From NCBI GenBank assembly GCA_035235625.1, contig CP141142.1, positions 33,800,995-33,864,994 on the forward strand: a stretch of DNA of 64,000 nucleotides. The letters run 5' to 3'. Position 1 is the stretch's first letter. Each line of letters starts with the position of its first letter. Below the pieces are notes generated by a model. It ran no database searches and had not been told where the DNA came from. It was given only the letters and a program-made list of their open reading frames with translations. The stretch comes from Saururus chinensis (Eukaryota > Streptophyta > Magnoliopsida > Piperales > Saururaceae). Positions 59,254 through 64,000 of the stretch are shown here, in pieces. Both the position numbers and the translations under genes were made by a program.

Positions 59254-61304
59254 TAGTGCATTGATTTGTTTTTTTTAAACTGTCATACTTTTTTTATCTG
59301 AGTTAGTATTTTTCATATTAAATTATTGTGTATTCCTGTGTGGATTGATTGGTTGTGGTTTGATAGATTGATACATCACAAGTGCTCATAGAAAGTATAT
59401 TTACTTGTTTCTACTTTATAAGAAAGTTATATGCAAAGAGGCTATATCTCATAGTCATTGTCTTTGTTAGATAATCAGACTAGAGACAATGTGATACTTT
59501 GCCAAATTAAGTAGACGAATATTAAACTTTCATTTGTAAATATTACCTCGTTAACATGTCTTGATCAGTAGGATGAAATTTTGAAACTGGAATGCGTAGC
59601 CCTATATTTGCTTTGAGTTCATCCAAATTACCAAGCCACTTGGCTTTTCCTCTTCAAAAGTTGAACTTTATCACCAAGAGATCTTGATAGAGTAGAATCA
59701 AACAAGGAAAATGGTATTCCTACTTCAATTTCTCTACACCACCTACTCCAGTCTTTGATTACACATAGAATGTGAGTTATACCTTACAACATGGAGATTC
59801 ACTTTTCTTAATCCAATCATAGCTAAAGTAGGCTTTTGGTGTAAAAACAGTATAGGAATATCATCTTCCATCAATCAACTTAGATTTTCTTTTAAGAAAC
59901 TTATCCATCGCTATCAACAAAAAATGAAAAATAAATAAATAATTATAATAGGCACACATAACACTATATAGACGGGTGGGGTTCAGGAGTAATCAGTTTT
60001 AATCATTTAGTATTGGGTATCTTTATCTCTAAACACATCGCAACAAGGAAGGTCAAAGTAGATAACTTTTAGTTAGGACAACCAAACCCCCATCTATTAC
60101 TTCAATTATAACTTGAATTGTGCGGTTGAGAAGGGCACATAGGGGAGCCTAACCTTAATTGCTTCTGGAGTTGAATTTTTCTATGGTGCCCGACAGCACA
60201 AGTTTAATTTTGCACAAAGGGGACCACATACAAGACACAAAACAATCAATACCTTCGAGTCATTGACTAATTCTTCTTGACTCGTGAACTTTTTGTTATG
60301 ATGCAAGACAATAACGGTTTAATTTGGTCCTTGGTGGAACCACTTAAAAGACAACAAAACAAACAATACCTGTGGCCAAGTCTTCTTGATCCATGTGAAC
60401 TTTTTTAATATTTAAATGATATAATAAAAGCCACATTCCAAATCAATGCCACTGAACACAGTAAGATTATATGAAGATGGTCTCTCGGGATTCTTAATAC
60501 CAAATAAATGTTAATGAGCGATTCGCCATGTAATTTTTTTTAAAAAGGTAAATTTTTTATTGGTTTTAAGAACTAAAAAAATAAGAAAATAAATACCCTA
60601 ACAGGGTTTGATTTGCCAATATTGCAACTTGGTAGTGTTAATAGGAAAGTGAAATATGGGTTGGTTCTACACCTTCTAGTTGAGTGAAAGAGTGGGAGAA
60701 AACTCATTTGTCCACAAAGAAATAGTGAAACACAATCCTCCTCTGCTCTTCCACATTATTTGCGTTAAGGTTAATTGTTTAAAAGGGTTAATTAGTTAAA
60801 AGGGTTAATTTGTTAAAAGGGTTAATTGGGAAATTAGGCCAAAAGTTAATATATTGATATGGCTTCAACTGGCATAATTAATAAGAGAGGAAGAGGATTG
60901 AGTTGATAGGCTTGGCTGGCTAAAGAAGAGAGAAAGGCAGAAAGAAGCTTATGTGGGTTTTGGCCCGTGGGCATGGAATTTTGGTATGTGGTCATTTGGC
61001 TCAAGTTTATTTTATGTCTATGAGATAGAATAATCATATAGGAGATTAAGCGAAAAAAACAAAAATATTAGGGTGGTCATTTCACCACTCACCTTTCAAT
61101 GTAGATCACTCATTTTATATAGGTGAATCAATACAATAATATGGATTAATTAATATAAAAATACTATTATATTAATATAATAATATAGATGAATCAACAT
61201 AACAATATAGTTTAATTAATATTATAATGAATTTAGATCCATGCAATAATACACTTAAATATATAAAATAATATGGTTGAATAAATACATCAATATGGTT
61301 GAAT
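59254..61304. other. Intergenic, minor repeats only
   Basis: Contains an imperfect ~115-bp direct duplication (about 60195-60290 and 60305-60410, both with a CTTCTTGA...GTGAACTTTTT phrase) and a 17-bp tandem array at 60772-60828. No gene is supported. Confidence 0.5.
60772..60828 (+). repeat. 17-bp tandem repeat, about 3.4 units
   Basis: TAATTNGTTAAAAGGGT is repeated head to tail with one variable position. Confidence 0.85.
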
Positions 61305-61692
61305 TAGGGCTATGCTCAAAACATGAACCCGACCTGATCAAAATAGAATTGACCCAAGATTGATTTAGGGTCGGTCGAGTCGTCCTTTCTTGGGTCGGGT
61401 TGGGCCAGATATGTGAAAAACCCAAGAATTGACCTTAACCGATCTAACCCGAGTTCTAATTTGATCTACAAAACCTTATCTGGTCCGAGTAGTATGAATT
61501 TTTTAAAATTTTTATAAATCGAACAAATACTAATTTGGTTCAAAGTATTATAAATGACTTGACGGTAGATAGAATCTTGATTCCTTTTTCGGTCCTCTAG
61601 GTTTTTTGGGTCCTATATCAAATTGGGTTGGGTCCAACATACTAGATTCTTATCCGGGGTCATGTCCGGTCCTACAAAACCTGACTACCCTA
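61305..61692. mobile_element. hAT-type MITE, 388 bp
   Basis: Ends TAGGGCTATGC and (inverse of right) TAGGGTAGTCAGG; the interior contains GGGTCGG/ACCCGA words common in such plant elements. Flanks GGTTGAAT and AGATAAAT agree at only 5 of 8 bases, so the target duplication is not secure. Confidence 0.5.
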
Positions 61693-61752
61693 AGATAAAT
61701 CATTACAATAATACAGTTCAATAGATATAATAAAATAGATGAATTAATACAT

Positions 61753-62175
61753 CACTATAAAAAAGGGCAACTGAACGGCCGCTAGCCATTGCTATTGATT
61801 TGAATAGTTGTCACTAATAATTATAAAAACAAGCTAGCGAACATCCCAAATAAGCTTGTCGTTGGTACTTTCAGTGATGACTTGAACAACTTCCAGCAAA
61901 ACATTTCTTCCATCGTCTTCGTTGATTCCTTAGCAATGATACTAACAACAAGAGTCAGCATCGCTGTTGCTGATACTATTTATAGAGACGACCATAATAG
62001 ACATCATTGATAATCTTTACAGCATTGGCTAGAATGGGCCATCACTGATACTATTTACAGTGATGGCCTTTCTGACCTTCAGCAACGGTCAACACCGCCG
62101 CTAAAGGATTTAAAAATTATAAAAGATAAACTTCAGGGATGGTCAAGACCGTCGCTGAAGGTATTTAAAAAAAAA
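61753..62175 (+). mobile_element. Terminus of a second CACTA family
   Basis: Starts CACTATAAAAAAGGGC and is followed by a different set of inverted subterminal units, such as CAGTGATGGCC, GACCGTCGCTGAAGG and CAACGGTCAACACCG. These differ from the ATTAGCGACGC family elsewhere in the window. The other end and any transposase are not seen. Confidence 0.55.
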
Positions 62176-62187
62176 GATCCTAAATTT

Positions 62188-62710
62188 CTAATTTCCCTGC
62201 ATCTGTTCAAAGACATTATTTTGTTCTATATGCTTGCAACAACAAAAGATTACAGAAGGTATGAATGCACCTTCAACTAAAACTATGTATGATGATATCA
62301 ATAATTCCATGGCTAGCAATCCATTGGCATGTATCGAACAAGTATCAGAACCTCTTTGTGCAATCAAATTGCTGATTTGGCTCATGCCCAAACATGCCTT
62401 ATATGAGTAGCTTAAAACAAGAAAAATGAAAACGAAGAAAGAACATCAGAACTTATTTGAGATCCGTCTTTAACTATCCCTCTTGAAACACCACTGCTAT
62501 TGCCACCTTCACTTCCAAGAAACCAAACCAAGTAGTAAGTACACAAGGAAAATATTTGACGTGTAAGGTAAAAGGAAAACCTCTTTCTCCTGCCATCTTT
62601 CCAAATGTAAGACTTCATCATCTAGATTGTCCTCATCAATTACTAACGTATTGGAATCAGCAGCGAAGTACAGAGATTCTGGCAATTTTTGAAGTGTCTG
62701 CAAGTTCAAG
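62188..62710 (-). other. Candidate exons of an unrecognised gene
   Basis: On the minus strand a segment at about 62575-62700 follows TTGCTTGAACTTGCAG, a good acceptor, and encodes TLQKLPESLYFAADSNTLVI then DEDNLDDEVLHLERWQEKE up to a possible GT. A second piece near 62450-62530 reads FLGSEGGNSSGVSRGIVKDG, and a third near 62270-62390 reads MSQISNLIAQRGSDTCS. Frame and splice continuity between them was not established. It could be part of a real gene extending past the window, or CACTA-internal sequence, since it follows that terminus. Confidence 0.3.
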
Positions 62711-64000
62711 CAAAAAGAAGATTGAAAAAACTATTTTCAAATCATTGTTGTACAAATAAAAACACAGCACTAATTTAGATCATGTGTTCTTGGAAAAAGA
62801 AAAAAACACGGAACTGAAGATTGTGTGTTTCACTTGAGAAGCCTAAGAGGACTAGCATTATAGTAGCATAAACAACACAAGCATAATATAAGTCTCTAAA
62901 ACGGTATACAGCATCAATTCGACATATAATTGACACATTGCATTGTGTTCTCGAATTACATTCTGCTCACTATCTCCTCCCCAATTATGATATCAAACTT
63001 TGATCACTGAGATAAAGAACTAAATATAGTGTTATAGAGATGAAAATGTGAGGTGAATAAGCGGGAAAAACTATTTTAGGATCATGCAAACAAACACATA
63101 AGGGAGAACGTCCGATTAATTTTAATGGGTTTTGAGGTGTTCAGTCATGTACAGACGATAGGACCAACGACACTAGAGCCCCCAAAAATGAGGCGAAGGA
63201 GAACTTGCAAGGACTAAGGACTGGTGAGAAAACACTCACAATCAACTTAAGATAAGAGCATCAACATCAAGCACGCAGGAATAAGTATATGAAAGATAAA
63301 AATACAAGGTTGGCAGAAGATTTTGCCTCAACAAAACTGAAAATGTGTCGTGACAAAGTTACATGATAATAAAACAAGCATTCAACATAAAAGATATTGC
63401 CACAAAATAACTAAATCAATAATTACCTATTAAAAAAAAAAAACTAAATCAACAACATAAACTAAAAGTGTCGACATAATTAGACAAGAGAGTGAGGGGA
63501 TCAACTAAAGCTACAGTATTAAGTTTTACATTATAAATTTTACATCAGTTATATTATAAATGTTCTAAAAGTTGTGCAGCAACTGCCGTATCAACTCCTC
63601 GTGAGCCTCCAAAGTGGTAGCCATCTTTTTTAAAGTGGGGCCCACACCTTTATCAACATCAGTCTCATGCCTACCCATGGGCTGTGAATTTATAGAAGGC
63701 TCTTGCTACATCCACCAAGGTGCATGTACCATGATGTCAAGGAGGGCTCCGTTGTATCTAAGAATCATGCGATCCCTCCCCATGCAAATGTGTTGGGGTG
63801 CTTATGCCTGAGGGGTCCTTTGTGCTTGGGAATCAAGGGATGTCTCTCTATGTATGGGTGGGAGGGATCATGGGTCCATCAAAGGTCTTCCATTGTGGGG
63901 AGTCATGGGATACCACCTCATGAACATGTGGAGGGGGGCTCATGTCTCAAGGGGTCTCCACTCCAATTAGCTCATGTTATTTTCTCGAGAGGATCGTTGG
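62711..64000. other. Intergenic or intronic, nothing recognised
   Basis: AT-rich to ~63540, then more balanced composition with short frames of no known family. No repeat ends were seen. Confidence 0.45.

Overview
The window is plant nuclear DNA: AT-rich, intron-containing genes and dense nested transposons. The only clear host loci are two tandem wall-associated kinase (WAK-type receptor kinase) copies, both on the minus strand. Their catalytic loop reads HGDVKS instead of HRD, a form I associate with monocot WAKs, so a monocot is my inference; species is not determined. No bacterial, viral or organellar gene set is visible.

Layout. 1-4.35 kb: nested CACTA-type elements whose subterminal regions are packed with inverted ATTAGCGACGC-like repeats and long CT tracts. 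4.35-8.7 kb: a degenerate LTR-like stretch, a ~106-bp minisatellite and a MULE-type MITE. 8.7-13.05 kb: WAK copy 1 and its 3' flank, with an inserted MITE. 13.8-16.0 kb: a second MITE copy and another CACTA fragment. 16.0-17.0 kb: a duplicate of the WAK 3' flank (ghost of a third WAK) and a copia gag remnant. 19.16-21.87 kb: WAK copy 2, followed by a duplicated 5' flank at ~22.8 kb. 23.6-29.65 kb and 41.5-49.7 kb: two direct copies (A and B) of a ~6 kb composite repeat; B carries two datable insertions, a ~1 kb LTR-type element and a 1.6 kb Stowaway-type element containing a U-box E3 ligase fragment. 31.4-36.3 kb: CACTA right end with a 2.85 kb hAT-like element nested in it. 38.4-40.9 kb: a 2.5 kb inverted-repeat-bounded element. 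49.9-55 kb: two copies (C and D) of a further repeat, D interrupted by a 1.27 kb LTR-type insertion. 55-59 kb: another CACTA element with a GC-rich minisatellite. 59-64 kb: mostly unassigned DNA with a hAT-type MITE, the end of a second CACTA family, and weak candidate exons.

Both WAK copies keep the family's three-exon structure with matching splice phases (exon 2 is 156 bp in both). Each carries different disabling lesions: copy 1 has two exon-1 frameshifts and a stop in the kinase domain; copy 2 has a stop at codon 250 and a 23-bp deletion that removes the glycine-rich loop. As read, neither encodes a full receptor kinase. The strongest results are structural: several insertions can be placed to the base by target duplications and by paralogous empty sites inside this same window. 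I see no convincing new enzymatic system.
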